From assembly GCF_030161635.1 (NCBI RefSeq), contig NZ_BSUO01000001.1, positions 1,283,199 through 1,347,198 of the forward strand: 64,000 nucleotides of DNA. Reading direction: 5' to 3'. The notes below the pieces were generated by a model, which saw nothing but the letters and a program-made list of their open reading frames with translations, had not been told where the DNA came from and ran no database searches. Position 1 is the stretch's first letter. Each line of letters starts with the position of its first letter. This document shows positions 1 through 10,224 of this stretch, piece by piece. The stretch comes from Mobilicoccus caccae (lineage in GTDB: Bacteria; Actinomycetota; Actinomycetes; Actinomycetales; Dermatophilaceae). A program made the position numbers and the translations under genes.

Positions 1-3000
1 ACGTCGGTGGCCGGTTCGACCTGAGCCCGCAACGTGGCGAGGCTCCGACGACGCAGGCGTCGCAGGATCTCGGCGTCGCAGTAGTCGGTACCGGTGGCGG
101 CCGGGCGGAGTTCGCCTTCGACGACGCGGCCGGCCGAGACGAGCCGGCGGAGGGCGTCACGGACGACGGCCGTTCCCAGGCCGAGCCAGGCGGCGGCGTC
201 GTCGACGGGAAAGGGCCCGTGGGCCCGGGCGTACCTGCTCACGAGGTCGCCCAACGGATCGGTCGTGGGCTCGAGGAAGGCGTCGGGGATGCCCGGGGGC
301 AGTGCCGTGCCGAGGGCGTCGCGCAGGCGACCGGCGTCCTCGACGACACTCCATCGCGCCTGCCCCGCGATGCGGACCTCCACGAGCCGGCGCGCCGCCG
401 TCAGGTCGGCCAACCAGCCGGGTACCTGATCCCGCACCTCCTCGCGCGTGCGCTCGGCCACCTCCCGCTCGTTCATGGGGCCGAGGCGGCGGAGGAGATC
501 GGCGACGTCCTCGGCGTGACGGCAGGCACGCTCGGGCACGAGGGACTGCAACTCGCGTTCGGTCTGCTCGACGACCTCGGGGTCGAGCAGGTCGCGCAGG
601 GCCGCGCCTTCGCCGGAGCCGAGGAGTTCGGCGAGCAGGGTGGGGTCGAGGGCCAGCGCCGCCGCACGGCGTTCGGCCAGGGGGAGTCCCCCTCGTAGAG
701 GAACTGGGCGACGTAGCCGAACAGCAGGCTGCGGGCGAACGGCGAGGGGTGGGGCGTGTCGATGGAGACCAGGGAGACGCTGCGGTCGCCGATGGACCGC
801 ATGAGCTCGACCATGCCCGGGACGTCGAACACGTCCTGCAGACACTCGCGGACGGCTTCGAGGACGATCGGGAACTCCGGATACCGGGAGGCGACCTCCA
901 GCAGTTGCGCGGCGCGTTGGCGTTGCTGCCACAGGGCCTGCCGCCGGCCGGGGTCACGGCGCGGCAGGAGCAGGGACCGACCGGCGCACTCGCGGAACCG
1001 GGAGGCGAAGAGCGCCGAGCCACCCACCTCGGCGGTGACGAGCTCGGTGACCTCGTCGGGGTCGAGGGTGATGAGGTCACCGATCTCGGCGAGCACGTCG
1101 GAGGCCTCCGACCCCTCGAACTCGAGGTCGGGCAGACGCAGCACGATGCCGTCGTCGCCGTGCATGGCCTGGACGTCGACACCGAAGCGCATCCGCATCC
1201 GCGCTGCGATGCACAGCGCCCAGGGGGCGTGCACCGGTGACCCGAAGGGGGAGTGGATGACGATCTGCCAGTCGCCGATCTCGTCGCGGAAGCGTTCGAG
1301 GACGATGTCGTGGTCGCTGGGGACGGTGGCCGTGCTCTCGACCTGCTCGCGCAGGTAGGCCACGAGGTTGTCGGCGGCCCACGGGTCGAGGCCCGCCACG
1401 CGGGCGCGGGCCCGGGCGTCGTCGTCGGGCAGGGCGGTGATCTCGCGCACGAACCGGCCCACGGCCCGCCCGAGTTCGACCGGGCGGCCCTGGCTGTCGC
1501 CCTTCCAGAAGGGCAATCGGCCGGGTTGTCCGGGAGCCGGGGTGACGAGGACCTGATCGTGGGTGATGTCCTCGATGCGCCAGGCGGACGTGCCGAGGGT
1601 GAACACGTCGCCGACCCGGGACTCGTACACCATCTCCTCGTCGAGTTCGCCGACCCGGCGTCCGGGCCCGTCACCGGCGAGGAAGACCCCGAAGAGGCCC
1701 CGGTCGGGGATGGTGCCACCGCTGGTGACCGCCAGTCGCTGCGCGCCGGGTCTGCCGGTGAGCGACCCGGTGAGCCGGTCCCACACGAGTCGTGGTCGCA
1801 GCTCGGCGAACTCCTCGCTGGGGTAGCGCCCGGCCAGCATGTCGAGGACCGATTCGAGCACCGCGGGGGAGAGGTCGGCGAACGAGGCCGCGCGCCGGAG
1901 CTGGGCGAGCAGGTCCTCGACCGTCCACTCGTCCAGGGCACACATCGCCACGATCTGTTGCGCCAGTACGTCGAGGGGTTGGCGGGGATGCGCAGCGACT
2001 CGATCTCGCCGGCCCGCATGCGTTCGACGACGACGGCCGTCTGCACGAGGTCACCCCGGTACTTGGGAAAGAAGACCCCGCGGGAGACCGCCCCCACCTG
2101 GTGACCGGCGCGCCCCACGCGTTGGAGCCCGCCGGCCACGCTGGGTGGCGACTCGACCTGCACCACGAGGTCGATCGCACCCATGTCGATGCCCAGCTCG
2201 AGACTGCTCGTCGCGACGACGGCGGGCAGGGTGCCCGCCTTGAGCGCCCCCTCGATCTCGGCGCGCTGCTCGCGGCTGACCGAACCGTGGTGGGCCCGCG
2301 CGAGCACCGGCGTGCCTCGGGAGGCGTGCGAGGACCCGGAGGAGGCCATGATCTCGGCGGGGGTGCGGCGCAGCCGGTCGACGGCCTCGCCGAGCGCGAC
2401 CGGGGGCCCGCCCCGGTCGCCCTCACCGCTCACCGCGTCGGCGCCCTCGACGCGCTCCTCGTGGATCTCGTTGAGCCGCGTCGTGAGTCGCTCGGCCAGC
2501 CGCCGGGAGTTGGTGAAGACCAGCGTGGAGCGCTGGGCGTCGATGAGGTCGACCAGCCGATGCTCGACGTGCGGCCAGATCGACGTGCGCTCCTCGGCCC
2601 CGGCCGCCGGCCCCGACAGGTCGCCTGTGCTCCCACCGAGGGCGCCCATGTCCGCCACGGGCACGACCACCTGCAGGTCCCACTGCTTGGCGGCCGGGGG
2701 CGCGACGGTGGTCACGGGCCGACCACCGGCCAGGTAGCGGGCGACCTCCTCGAGCGGACGGACGGTGGCGGACAACCCGATCCGCTGCGCCGGCGTGCTG
2801 AGCAACGCGTCGAGTCGGTCGAGGCTCACGGCGAGGTGAGCGCCGCGCTTGGTGCCGGCGAGGGCGTGGATCTCATCCACGACGACGGTCTCGACCCCGC
2901 GCAACGCCTCGCGCGCGGCGGAGGTGAGCAGCAGGAACAGCGACTCGGGTGTGGTGATGAGGATGTCGCTGGGCCGCCGGGCGAAGGCGCGGCGCTCGTC

Positions 3001-3429
3001 GGCCGGGGTGTCACCCGAGCGCACCGCCACCGAGACGTCCGGCTCGGGAAGGCCCAACCGTCGCGCGGCGTGCCCGATCCCGACCAGCGGTGAGCGCAGG
3101 TTGCGCTCGACGTCGACGGCCAGCGCCTTCAGCGGGGAGATGTAGAGGACCCGGCAGCGCGAACGTCGCTCCGGTGGCGGCGGGGTCGAGGCGAGCCGGT
3201 CGAGGGCCCAGAGAAAGGCGGAGAGGGTTTTTCCGGAGCCGGTCGGTGCCACCACCAGGGTGTGCTGTCCCGAACTGATCGAGTCCCACGCCCCCACCTG
3301 GGCCGGGGTGGGCGCCGCGAACGAGGACGTGAACCACTCACGGGTGGCGGGGGAGAACCGGTCGAGGATGCCGGGGGACCCACCGCCTCCCGCGGGCTCC
3401 TGCACGTCTGGTTCGCGGTCGTCGTTCAT
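1..3429 (-). pseudogene. lhr: Frameshifted Lhr-type large DEAD/DEAH helicase (3' end beyond window)
   Basis: Superfamily 2 helicase of the Lhr family, thought to act in DNA repair. The N-terminal part reads through the Q-motif region, Walker A (APTGSGKT), the DEIH box, a SAT motif and the QRVGRAGHQ motif VI. The middle and C-terminal Lhr-core and winged-helix regions are clearly coding but lie in two other frames. Frame is lost twice: at the G run 1975-1978 (NP-LDVLAQQIVAMCA resumes if one base is added) and at 680-684 (GDSP-LAERRAAALALD resumes). The chosen start is ATG 3429, just before NDDREPDVQEP; ATG 3447 and GTG 3498 are alternatives. The frame is still open at position 1, with the SLATLRAQVEP segment typical of the C-terminal half; family proteins are about 1,500 residues. 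Both lesions are one-base losses in G/C runs, so sequencing error is the likeliest cause. Confidence 0.88.
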
Positions 3430-3515
3430 CAGGGCACAGCGTGCCATCTCCCACCGACAACCCTTTGCGAGCACGCGGGCCGCAGGGTGTCCTCGCACCG
3501 TGTTTGACTGCCGGG

Positions 3516-3752
3516 GTGAGGGAGAGCGAGTTCTGGATGCTCATGTCGGACGAGTTCGGGGACGCCTATGCGCAGATGGTGGCGGGCACCCAACACATCG
3601 GCGCGCTGGACGGGCGGACCCCGACCGAGGCGCTCGAGAAGGGGATCCCGCCGCGGCGCATCTGGGAGGCCGTGTGCGCGCACATGTCCGTCCCCGAGGA
3701 GCGGCGACTCGGACGGGACCGCCCGTTGCGTCGAGGACCGATCGACGAGTGA
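3516..3752 (+). CDS. DUF3046 family protein
   Basis: Small cytoplasmic protein of 78 residues starting at GTG 3516 with RESEFWMLMSDEFGDAYA, the typical N-terminus of the actinobacterial DUF3046 family. It also has the conserved centre with a GRTPTEAL stretch and a RIWEAVCAHM stretch. Its function is unknown. It is transcribed divergently from lhr, with 86 bp between the two starts, and converges on the sdaC-like gene. DUF3046 genes are often found near recA in actinobacteria, as here, but no role in recombination is established. No start better than GTG 3516 is seen, because upstream in-frame codons do not resemble the family. Confidence 0.8.
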   Translation: MRESEFWMLMSDEFGDAYAQMVAGTQHIGALDGRTPTEALEKGIPPRRIWEAVCAHMSVPEERRLGRDRPLRRGPIDE

Positions 3753-3800
3753 GTCCCCGAGGCGCGCACCCGGGACGACCGCGTGCGGACCTCGGCGGAA

Positions 3801-5000
3801 TCAGCGGAACAGACCGAAGAGGATGCCGCTGACCGCCACCAGGCCGGCCACGGTGACGAACACGTTGCTCAGCCGCCCGCGGTAGGCCTCGAGGGCAGGA
3901 ACCTTGTGGATCGCGTACATCGGCATGAGGTAGAGGATCGAGGCGATGATCGGTCCGGAGATGGTCTCGATGAGGGTGAGCACGCTCGGGTTGACCACCG
4001 CGACCAGCCACGTCGTGACGAAGATGAACAGCGCGACGCCGATCTTCATCCTGCCCTCGGAGATGGGCGCACGGGACCGGCCGAGGACGTCCCGCACGAT
4101 GGCCGCCGCACCCTCGGCGGCACCGAGGTAGTGGCCGAAGAACGAGGAGGAGATCGCCGCGATGGCGATGACCGGCCCGAGATAGCTGATGACGGGGTTG
4201 TGCAGGACGTTGGCCAGGTAGGACAGGACGGGCAGGTTCGAGGCCGCCGCGTCACCCAGGCCGTCGATGCCGAGAGCGAACGTGCAGGAGAACACGAAGC
4301 TCATCGTGAACACGACCAGGCCGATCGAGGTGACCCGGAGGATCGCGCCGGCCTTGCGCGGGGCGACCTCCGGGCCGTAGGCGCGCTGCTGGGCCAGGGA
4401 GAACTGCGAGATGGCCGCGGCGTGGCTGAACGAGAACACGAGGACGGGGATGGTCGCCCAGATCGTGGCGCCGGCGCTCGGCAGCGAGGGCACGGCGGTC
4501 AGTCCGTCGAGGCTCCAGTGGGGGATGAGGTAGAGCGACGTGCCGATGAGGAGGGCGGCCAGCGGCCACACGATCCACTGGATGACGATGAGCATCGTCC
4601 GCTCCCCGGCCACCATCACGGCCGTCAACAGGGCCACCAGCACTCCGGCGAGCAGCCACCGCGGCGGGGAGGGCATCCCGAGCTGATTGACCATGAGGCT
4701 GTCGACCGTGTTCGTGATGCTGACGCCGTAGATGAGGACGATGGGGTAGATCGAGAAGAAGTAGAGGACCGTCACGATCTTGCCGGGGACGACCCCGAAG
4801 TACTCCCGCGCGACCGTCGTGATGTCACTGCCGGGCGTGCCCGAGCCGCAGACGAACCGGGACAGACCGCGGTGCGACAGGTAGGTCATCGGCAGGACCA
4901 GCGCGGTCACGATGATCAGGGTCCACAACCCACCGATCCCGGCGTTCATGGGCAGGAACAGGATTCCGGCGCCGATCGCCGTGCCGACCAGGCTGAGCAT
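3801..5000 (-). CDS. SdaC-like serine/threonine:H+ symporter, N-terminus interrupted by a stop
   Basis: Inner-membrane amino-acid permease of the HAAAP/SdaC-TdcC family with about 11 hydrophobic segments. It matches the serine transporter SdaC end to end: WMLSLVGTAIGAGILFLP near the start, VFSFSHAAAISQF in the middle, and LSNVFV followed by a hydrophobic tail. ATG 5000 is the only start in the uninterrupted frame, but it lies inside the first membrane segment, and upstream codons (GRWNRHDTTW) still look like SdaC. The natural start is almost certainly ATG 5108, preceded by AAGGAG at good spacing, which would give 435 residues (E. coli SdaC has about 430). An in-frame TAA at 5064-5066 separates the two. 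As read, the gene is either nonsense-mutated or contains a sequence error. The direction is convergent with the DUF3046 gene. Confidence 0.8.
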   Translation of the reverse strand: MLSLVGTAIGAGILFLPMNAGIGGLWTLIIVTALVLPMTYLSHRGLSRFVCGSGTPGSDITTVAREYFGVVPGKIVTVLYFFSIYPIVLIYGVSITNTVDSLMVNQLGMPSPPRWLLAGVLVALLTAVMVAGERTMLIVIQWIVWPLAALLIGTSLYLIPHWSLDGLTAVPSLPSAGATIWATIPVLVFSFSHAAAISQFSLAQQRAYGPEVAPRKAGAILRVTSIGLVVFTMSFVFSCTFALGIDGLGDAAASNLPVLSYLANVLHNPVISYLGPVIAIAAISSSFFGHYLGAAEGAAAIVRDVLGRSRAPISEGRMKIGVALFIFVTTWLVAVVNPSVLTLIETISGPIIASILYLMPMYAIHKVPALEAYRGRLSNVFVTVAGLVAVSGILFGLFR

Positions 5001-5288
5001 CCACGTGGTGTCGTGGCGGTTCCACCGGCCGGGGTCGGGGCCCGGATCGGTGGCCGTGTCGGATTACGATCCCTCCGGTCCTCCGGTGCGGCCAGCTGCG
5101 GTGGGCATGACAAGACTCCTTCGTCTCGGGATCGGATATTGCGACGCTAGCGAAGGACGCGCCGTGGGGATGTGGTTCGGGAGCAATGTGATTCGTCCCT
5201 CGTCGGGGATCGCGAAGCGATCGGGGCCCGGCAGGGGCGTGAACACGGACCGATTTCGTCGGCGTGTTGCGGCGGGCCTCTCGCGGGA

Positions 5289-5304
5289 TCGAACACCTGT
5301 TCGT
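5289..5304 (+). promoter_or_regulatory. LexA-binding SOS box upstream of recA
   Basis: TCGAACACCTGTTCGT matches the actinobacterial SOS consensus TCGAAC-N4-GTTCGA at all but the last base. A -10-like TAGGGT follows at 5305-5310, so bound LexA would block the promoter. The box lies 165 bp before the recA start, in the 360-bp gap between the sdaC-like gene and recA. Apart from this site and the sdaC-like leader, I see nothing else in that gap. Confidence 0.85.
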
Positions 5305-5468
5305 TAGGGTCATCCCCAGGTGTCCGATCCGCACACGTCTTCCACAGGCCTCCCCGGGCTCGCGAAGGGTTGTCGGTGCGGGCATCTAGCGTCCGACCTG
5401 ACGCGGGAGCACCGCGCGGGTCGTCGGTGGGCGCGCCCGACACGAGACGAAAGAGTAGGTGCACGGCC

Positions 5469-6554
5469 ATGGCCGCAGCGACGACAGAACAGAAGAACGC
5501 CGACCAGAAGACCCGGTCACTCGACACGGTGATGGCCCAGATCGAGAAGAGCTACGGCAAGGGCGCCGTCATGCGACTCGGCGACGACGTCCGTCCCCCG
5601 ATCGGCACCATCCCCACCGGGTCCATCGCCCTCGACATCGCCCTCGGCATCGGCGGCCTCCCGCGGGGTCGCGTCGTCGAGATCTACGGCCCCGAGTCCT
5701 CGGGTAAGACGACCGTGGCCCTGCACGCCGTGGCCAACGCCCAGAAGGCGGGCGGCATCGCCGCATTCATCGACGCCGAGCACGCGCTCGACCCCGACTA
5801 CGCCAAGAAGCTCGGTGTCGACACCGACGCGCTGCTGGTCAGCCAGCCCGACACCGGTGAGCAGGCACTCGAGATCGCCGACATGCTCATCCGTTCCGGC
5901 GCGCTCGACATCATCGTCGTCGACTCCGTGGCGGCCCTGGTGCCGCGCGCCGAGATCGAGGGCGAGATGGGCGACAGCCACGTCGGTCTGCAGGCCCGAC
6001 TCATGAGCCAGGCCCTGCGCAAGCTCACCGGTGCCCTCAACAGCTCGGGCACCACGGCGATCTTCATCAACCAGCTCCGCGAGAAGATCGGCGTCATGTT
6101 CGGCTCGCCCGAGACCACCACCGGCGGTAAGGCGCTCAAGTTCTACGCCTCGGTGCGTCTCGACGTGCGCCGGATCGAGACCCTCAAGGACGGCACCGAC
6201 CCCGTCGGCAACCGCACCCGCGTCAAGGTCGTCAAGAACAAGGTCTCCCCGCCGTTCAAGCAGGCGGAGTTCGACATCCTCTACGGGCACGGCATCTCCC
6301 GCGAGGGTGGTCTGCTCGACATGGGCGTCGACCAGGGCTTCGTCCGCAAGTCCGGAGCCTGGTACACCTACGACGGCGACCAGCTGGGTCAGGGCAAGGA
6401 GAACGCGCGCGCCTTCCTCAAGGACAACCCCGAACTGACCGACGAGCTGGAGCGCAAGATCCTCGCCAAGCTCGGCATCGGCGAGGCGGCTCAGGCGGAG
6501 CCGGCCGAGGCCGAGACCGAGGCGGCCCCGGCCGAGGCGCCGGTCTCCTTCTGA
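5469..6554 (+). CDS. recA: RecA recombinase
   Basis: DNA-dependent ATPase that forms filaments on single-stranded DNA, drives strand exchange and triggers LexA self-cleavage. The protein is 361 residues. Walker A GPESSGKT is at 74-81, followed by the [16 protein letters not shown]alker B region, the [15 protein letters not shown] segment and the L2/[13 protein letters not shown] segment. The acidic Ala/Glu-rich C-terminal tail is typical of actinobacterial RecA. ATG 5469 was chosen because the conserved N-terminal helix ([19 protein letters not shown]) follows about 17 residues later. It is under an SOS box and is followed after 37 bp by recX, so the two are probably cotranscribed. No intein is present. 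Confidence 0.98.
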   Translation: MAAATTEQKNADQKTRSLDTVMAQIEKSYGKGAVMRLGDDVRPPIGTIPTGSIALDIALGIGGLPRGRVVEIYGPESSGKTTVALHAVANAQKAGGIAAFIDAEHALDPDYAKKLGVDTDALLVSQPDTGEQALEIADMLIRSGALDIIVVDSVAALVPRAEIEGEMGDSHVGLQARLMSQALRKLTGALNSSGTTAIFINQLREKIGVMFGSPETTTGGKALKFYASVRLDVRRIETLKDGTDPVGNRTRVKVVKNKVSPPFKQAEFDILYGHGISREGGLLDMGVDQGFVRKSGAWYTYDGDQLGQGKENARAFLKDNPELTDELERKILAKLGIGEAAQAEPAEAETEAAPAEAPVSF

Positions 6555-6591
6555 GGTCCCCGGCCGGTACCCGCATCGGATCCGAGTACTC

Positions 6592-7224
6592 ATGAGTGAG
6601 TCCCGACTCGATCGCGCGCGCGCCGTGTTGGCCGCGGCGGAGGAGGCAGCCTCCTCCGCCGCGGGCGGGCGCCATCCTTCATCGGCGCCACGTGGCTCCG
6701 GTGGGGCCCCGCCGGTGCCCGATCTGGTGGACCTCGACGACGCCGACGCGACGGCGCAGGCCCGGCAGATCGTCCTGCGGCAGTTGGCCGCGGCACCGCG
6801 TAGCCGCGCCCAACTCGAGGACAAGCTGGCAGCCAAGGACGTCGACCCCGAGGTGGCGGCGGCCGTCCTCGACCGCTTCGCCGAGGTCGGTCTCGTCGAC
6901 GACGAGGCGTATGCCGAGATGCTCGTGCGTTCCCAGCAGGAGTCCCGCGGGCTCGCGCGGCGGGGGCTGGCGAACGAACTGCGCAAGAAGGGCATCGACC
7001 CCGACACCGCGGCCGACGCCCTCTCGACCGTCGACCCCGAGAGCGAGCGGGCACGGGCCGAGGACCTGGTGCAGGCTCGACTCCGGCGGCTGCACGGTCT
7101 GCCCAAGGACGTCCAGATGCGTCGCCTCGGCGGGATGCTGGCGCGCAAGGGCTACCCGGCGGATCTGTCCTACGGCGTCATCCGCGACGCGCTGCGCGCC
7201 GCCGAGGAACACCTCCGCGACTGA
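6592..7224 (+). CDS. recX: RecX, RecA modulator
   Basis: Regulatory protein that binds and limits RecA filaments. It has 210 residues. The N-terminal ~40 are low-complexity Ala/Ser/Pro, followed by three-helix RecX repeats: RQIVLRQLAAAPRSRAQLED, then VLDRFAEVGLVDDEAYAEML, then RRGLANELRKKGIDP. It lies 37 bp after recA in the usual recA-recX operon. The ATG at 6592 gives the family's usual length for actinobacteria (about 170-220). Confidence 0.92.
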   Translation: MSESRLDRARAVLAAAEEAASSAAGGRHPSSAPRGSGGAPPVPDLVDLDDADATAQARQIVLRQLAAAPRSRAQLEDKLAAKDVDPEVAAAVLDRFAEVGLVDDEAYAEMLVRSQQESRGLARRGLANELRKKGIDPDTAADALSTVDPESERARAEDLVQARLRRLHGLPKDVQMRRLGGMLARKGYPADLSYGVIRDALRAAEEHLRD

Positions 7225-7291
7225 TTCGGCCGGGTGGGCGGGTACCCGGCTGTCCTGTCGGTTTGCGCGCGGCCCGTAGGCTGGTTCAGCG

Positions 7292-8806
7292 ATGAAGACG
7301 TACGACGTGCGCACCCACGGGTGCCAGATGAATGTCCACGACAGCGAACGACTGGCCGGTCTGCTCGAGACCGACGGCTACGTCGACCTGCGCAGTCTGC
7401 CCGAGGCCGACCGTCCCGAGGTCGCCGACGTGGTCGTGTTCAACACGTGCGCCGTGCGGGAGAACGCGGACAACAAGCTGTACGGCAACCTCGGGCAGCT
7501 CCGCCCCGCCAAGACGCGCAACCCCGACATGCAGATCGCCGTCGGCGGCTGCATGGCCCAGAAGGACCGCGAGGTCATCGTCGAGCGGGCACCCTGGGTG
7601 GACGTCGTGTTCGGCACGCACAACATCGGCAGCCTCCCCGCGCTGCTCGACCGCGCTCGGCACAACAAACGCGCCGAGGTCGAGATCCTCGAGGCGCTCG
7701 AGACGTTCCCGAGCACACTGCCCACCCGCCGCGATTCCGCCTACTCGGGCTGGGTGTCGATCTCGGTGGGCTGCAACAACACGTGCACCTTCTGCATCGT
7801 TCCCAGCCTGCGCGGCAAGGAGCAGGACCGCCGCCCCGGTGACATCCTCGCCGAGGTGAAGGCCCTCGTCGCCCAGGGCGTGGTGGAGGTGACCCTGCTG
7901 GGTCAGAACGTCAACACCTACGGCGTCGAGTTCGGCGACCGTGGCGCGTTCGCCAAGCTGCTGCGCGCCTGCGGTGAGATCGACGGTCTGGAGCGGGTGC
8001 GGTTCACGAGCCCCCACCCGGCCGCGTTCACCGACGACGTCATCGACGCGATGGCGCAGACTCCCAACGTCATGCCCAGCCTGCACATGCCGCTGCAGTC
8101 GGGCTCGGACGCCGTCCTGCGCTCGATGCGGCGCTCCTACCGCAGCGAGAAGTTCCTGCGCATCCTCGAGGGCGTCCGCGACCGCATCCCCGACGCCGCG
8201 ATCACGACCGACATCATCGTCGGCTTCCCCGGCGAGACCGGCGCCGACTTCGAGGACACCCTTGAGGTCGTGCGGCAGTCGCGTTTCTCCTCGGCGTTCA
8301 CCTTCCAGTACTCGATCCGACCGGGGACCCCCGCGGCGACGATGGCGGACCAGATCCCCAAGGCCGTCGTCCAGGAGCGGTTCGAGCGGCTCGTGGCCCT
8401 GCAGGACGAGATCTCCTGGACGGAGAACCGCGCGATCGAGGGCCGCGACGTCGAGGTGCTCGTCGCGCCGTTCGAGGGGCGCAAGGACTCGGCGACCGCG
8501 CGGATGTCCGGGCGTGCCCGGGACAACCGGCTCGTCCACTTCGCGCTTCCCGAAACCCTGGCGGACGACGACCGTCCGCGCCCCGGTGACGCCGTCACCG
8601 TCGGCGTCACCTACGGCGCGCCGCACCACCTCGTGGCCGACTCCGCCGCCACGGGAGGCACGTTCGCGATCCGGCGCACCGCCGGCGGAGACGCCTGGGC
8701 CGCAACCCAGGACGGCCCGACCCCCGGCCGCCCGACGGTGTCGCTGGGCATGCCCCCGATCGGAGCGCCGCCCGCCGTGAGCGTCCCGGTGAGCGGCTGC
8801 CGCTGA
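7292..8806 (+). CDS. miaB: MiaB, tRNA-2-methylthio-N6-dimethylallyladenosine synthase
   Basis: Radical-SAM methylthiotransferase that adds the 2-methylthio group to i6A37 in tRNAs reading UNN codons. The protein is 504 residues. The N-terminal UPF0004 domain carries Cys11, Cys53 and Cys87 (second Fe-S cluster). The radical-SAM motif is Cys161, Cys165, Cys168 (CNNTCTFC). A C-terminal TRAM-like region follows, and the last ~60 residues form a variable tail. It acts after MiaA, whose gene is about 0.5 kb downstream, so both steps of ms2i6A synthesis are encoded here. Confidence 0.96.
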   Translation: MKTYDVRTHGCQMNVHDSERLAGLLETDGYVDLRSLPEADRPEVADVVVFNTCAVRENADNKLYGNLGQLRPAKTRNPDMQIAVGGCMAQKDREVIVERAPWVDVVFGTHNIGSLPALLDRARHNKRAEVEILEALETFPSTLPTRRDSAYSGWVSISVGCNNTCTFCIVPSLRGKEQDRRPGDILAEVKALVAQGVVEVTLLGQNVNTYGVEFGDRGAFAKLLRACGEIDGLERVRFTSPHPAAFTDDVIDAMAQTPNVMPSLHMPLQSGSDAVLRSMRRSYRSEKFLRILEGVRDRIPDAAITTDIIVGFPGETGADFEDTLEVVRQSRFSSAFTFQYSIRPGTPAATMADQIPKAVVQERFERLVALQDEISWTENRAIEGRDVEVLVAPFEGRKDSATARMSGRARDNRLVHFALPETLADDDRPRPGDAVTVGVTYGAPHHLVADSAATGGTFAIRRTAGGDAWAATQDGPTPGRPTVSLGMPPIGAPPAVSVPVSGCR

Positions 8807-8841
8807 CCCGCCCGGCGCGAGGGCGCCCGCAGGCATGAGCA

Positions 8842-8870
8842 AGGGCCCGGACCGACACGGTCCGGGCCCT
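8842..8870. terminator. Bidirectional intrinsic terminator
   Basis: A perfect 12-bp G/C-rich stem with a 5-nt loop (GACAC) lies between the convergent ends of miaB and the small gene on the other strand. It is flanked by AA on the left and TT on the right. It can end transcription from both sides. Confidence 0.8.
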
Positions 8871-8884
8871 TCGCCTGGGCGAAC

Positions 8885-9103
8885 TCACTGCTGGTTCTGG
8901 TCCTGCTGGCCCTGCTGGTCGTTCTGCCCGGTGCCGAGGTGGTTCTTGAGCTGCTCGGCACCCTGGTCGATGTGCTGGCCGTGCCGGCCACCGGTCTTCT
9001 GGTCGGCCAGGTCACCGGCCTGGTCGATGCCCTGGTTGACCTGGTCGGGGTTCTGCGCGGCGGCCTGACGGGCCTTCTCGGAGAGGTTGTCGAACTGGCT
9101 CAT
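8885..9103 (-). CDS. MT0933-type small 'antitoxin' family protein (orphan)
   Basis: A 72-residue, very hydrophilic, Gln/Asp-rich protein beginning MSQFDNLSEKARQAAAQNPD. The NQGIDQAGDLADQKTGGRHG stretch matches the MT0933/Rv0909 antitoxin family (PF14013), whose members share a D-KAGD--D-KTGGKY-like core. The C-terminal 20 residues are almost only Q, G, N and D. A strong Shine-Dalgarno (GAAGGAG) precedes the ATG. There is no adjacent toxin gene: the neighbours are miaB and miaA. Many family members are solitary, so a toxin-antitoxin role is doubtful; a stress or hydrophilin-like role is equally possible (inference). Confidence 0.65.
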   Translation of the reverse strand: MSQFDNLSEKARQAAAQNPDQVNQGIDQAGDLADQKTGGRHGQHIDQGAEQLKNHLGTGQNDQQGQQDQNQQ

Positions 9104-9183
9104 CCTTGTGCTCCTTCGGGTCGACGATGCGTCCGTGTCGCCGCGCGGGCGACGCCCGGGCCTGTGCCCGGGGGCGCAGCGCC

Positions 9184-9202
9184 TCGAAACCGTCCGTTTC
9201 GA
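9184..9202. promoter_or_regulatory. Perfect inverted repeat in divergent spacer
   Basis: TCGAAAC-CGTCC-GTTTCGA, 7-bp perfect arms with a 5-nt centre, lies between the start of the small antitoxin-family gene (minus strand) and miaA (plus strand). It resembles an SOS box, but the arms carry an extra A/T and the centre is 5 nt, so it may be an operator for another regulator. Confidence 0.45.
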
Positions 9203-9267
9203 ATTCTGAGACGACGTGCCGGACGGCGGGCTCTGACCTGCGGGGTCCGGCTGGCAGAATCACCGCC

Positions 9268-10194
9268 ATGCATCCGCCGATCGTCGCCGTCGTCGGCGCC
9301 ACGGCCACCGGCAAGTCCGACCTCGCCCTCGACCTCGCGGAGCGGCTCGGTGGGGAGATCGTGGGCGCCGACGCCTCACAGCTCTACCGCGGCATGGACA
9401 TCGGCACGGCCAAGGTGCCCGTCGGTGGACGGCGGGGGATCCCGCATCACCAGATCGACGTGCTCGACATCCACGAGGAGGCGAGCGTCGCCGCCTTTCA
9501 GCGGTCCTCGCGCGCCGACCTCGAGGCCATCCGTGGCCGTGGGGCGCTGCCCGTCCTCGTCGGCGGGTCGGGCCTGTACGTGCGGGCCGCGCTCGACCTC
9601 CTCGACATCCCGCCGACCGATGCCGCGGTGCGGGCGCGCTTGTCGGCCGAGGCCGACGAGGTCGGGACGCCGGCGATGTTCGAGCGTCTGCGCAGCCTCG
9701 ATCCGGCCGCCGCCGACCGCCTCGAACCGAACAACACGCGGCGGATCGTCCGCGCCCTGGAGGTCATCGAACTCACCGGACGCCCCTTCTCGGCCACGAT
9801 GCCCGTGCGTGAGTACCGGTGGCCGACGATCACGCTCGGGCTCGTGCTCGATCGAGCCGTCCTCGACGAGCGGATCGCCCGCCGCACGCGAGGGATGTGG
9901 GAGCACGGGCTGGTGGAGGAGGTCGCGGCGCTGGAGGAGCAGGGACTCTCGACGACTCCCACGGCCTCCCGCGCGGTCGGCTATCGCGAGGCGCTGGCGC
10001 ACCTCGCGGGTCGGCTGACCGCCCAGGAGGCGATGGACGCCACCACGACCGCGACGCGCCGACTCGTCCGTCGCCAGGAGAGCTGGTTCCGCGCCGACCC
10101 CCGCATCGTCTGGCTCGACGTCGCCGAACCCGATCTTCCGGACCGCGCCCACCGCGTCATCCGGCGGGGGATCGAGGAGGCCGCCGCCGGGTGA
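9268..10194 (+). CDS. miaA: MiaA, tRNA dimethylallyltransferase
   Basis: Transfers the dimethylallyl group to N6 of A37 in tRNAs reading UNN codons, making the substrate of MiaB. The protein is 308 residues. The P-loop VGATATGKSDLA is at the N-terminus, followed by the DASQLYRGMDIGTAK segment and GGSGLYVRA. Later come NNTRRIVRALEV, the SRAVGYREALAHL motif, and the RRLVRRQESWFRAD tRNA-binding stretch. ATG 9268 was chosen because it directly precedes the P-loop strand. It is followed by dapF after 30 bp, probably as one transcript. Confidence 0.96.
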   Translation: MHPPIVAVVGATATGKSDLALDLAERLGGEIVGADASQLYRGMDIGTAKVPVGGRRGIPHHQIDVLDIHEEASVAAFQRSSRADLEAIRGRGALPVLVGGSGLYVRAALDLLDIPPTDAAVRARLSAEADEVGTPAMFERLRSLDPAAADRLEPNNTRRIVRALEVIELTGRPFSATMPVREYRWPTITLGLVLDRAVLDERIARRTRGMWEHGLVEEVAALEEQGLSTTPTASRAVGYREALAHLAGRLTAQEAMDATTTATRRLVRRQESWFRADPRIVWLDVAEPDLPDRAHRVIRRGIEEAAAG

Positions 10195-10224
10195 GCTCGA
10201 CGACGGAGGTGACAGACTTCGACC

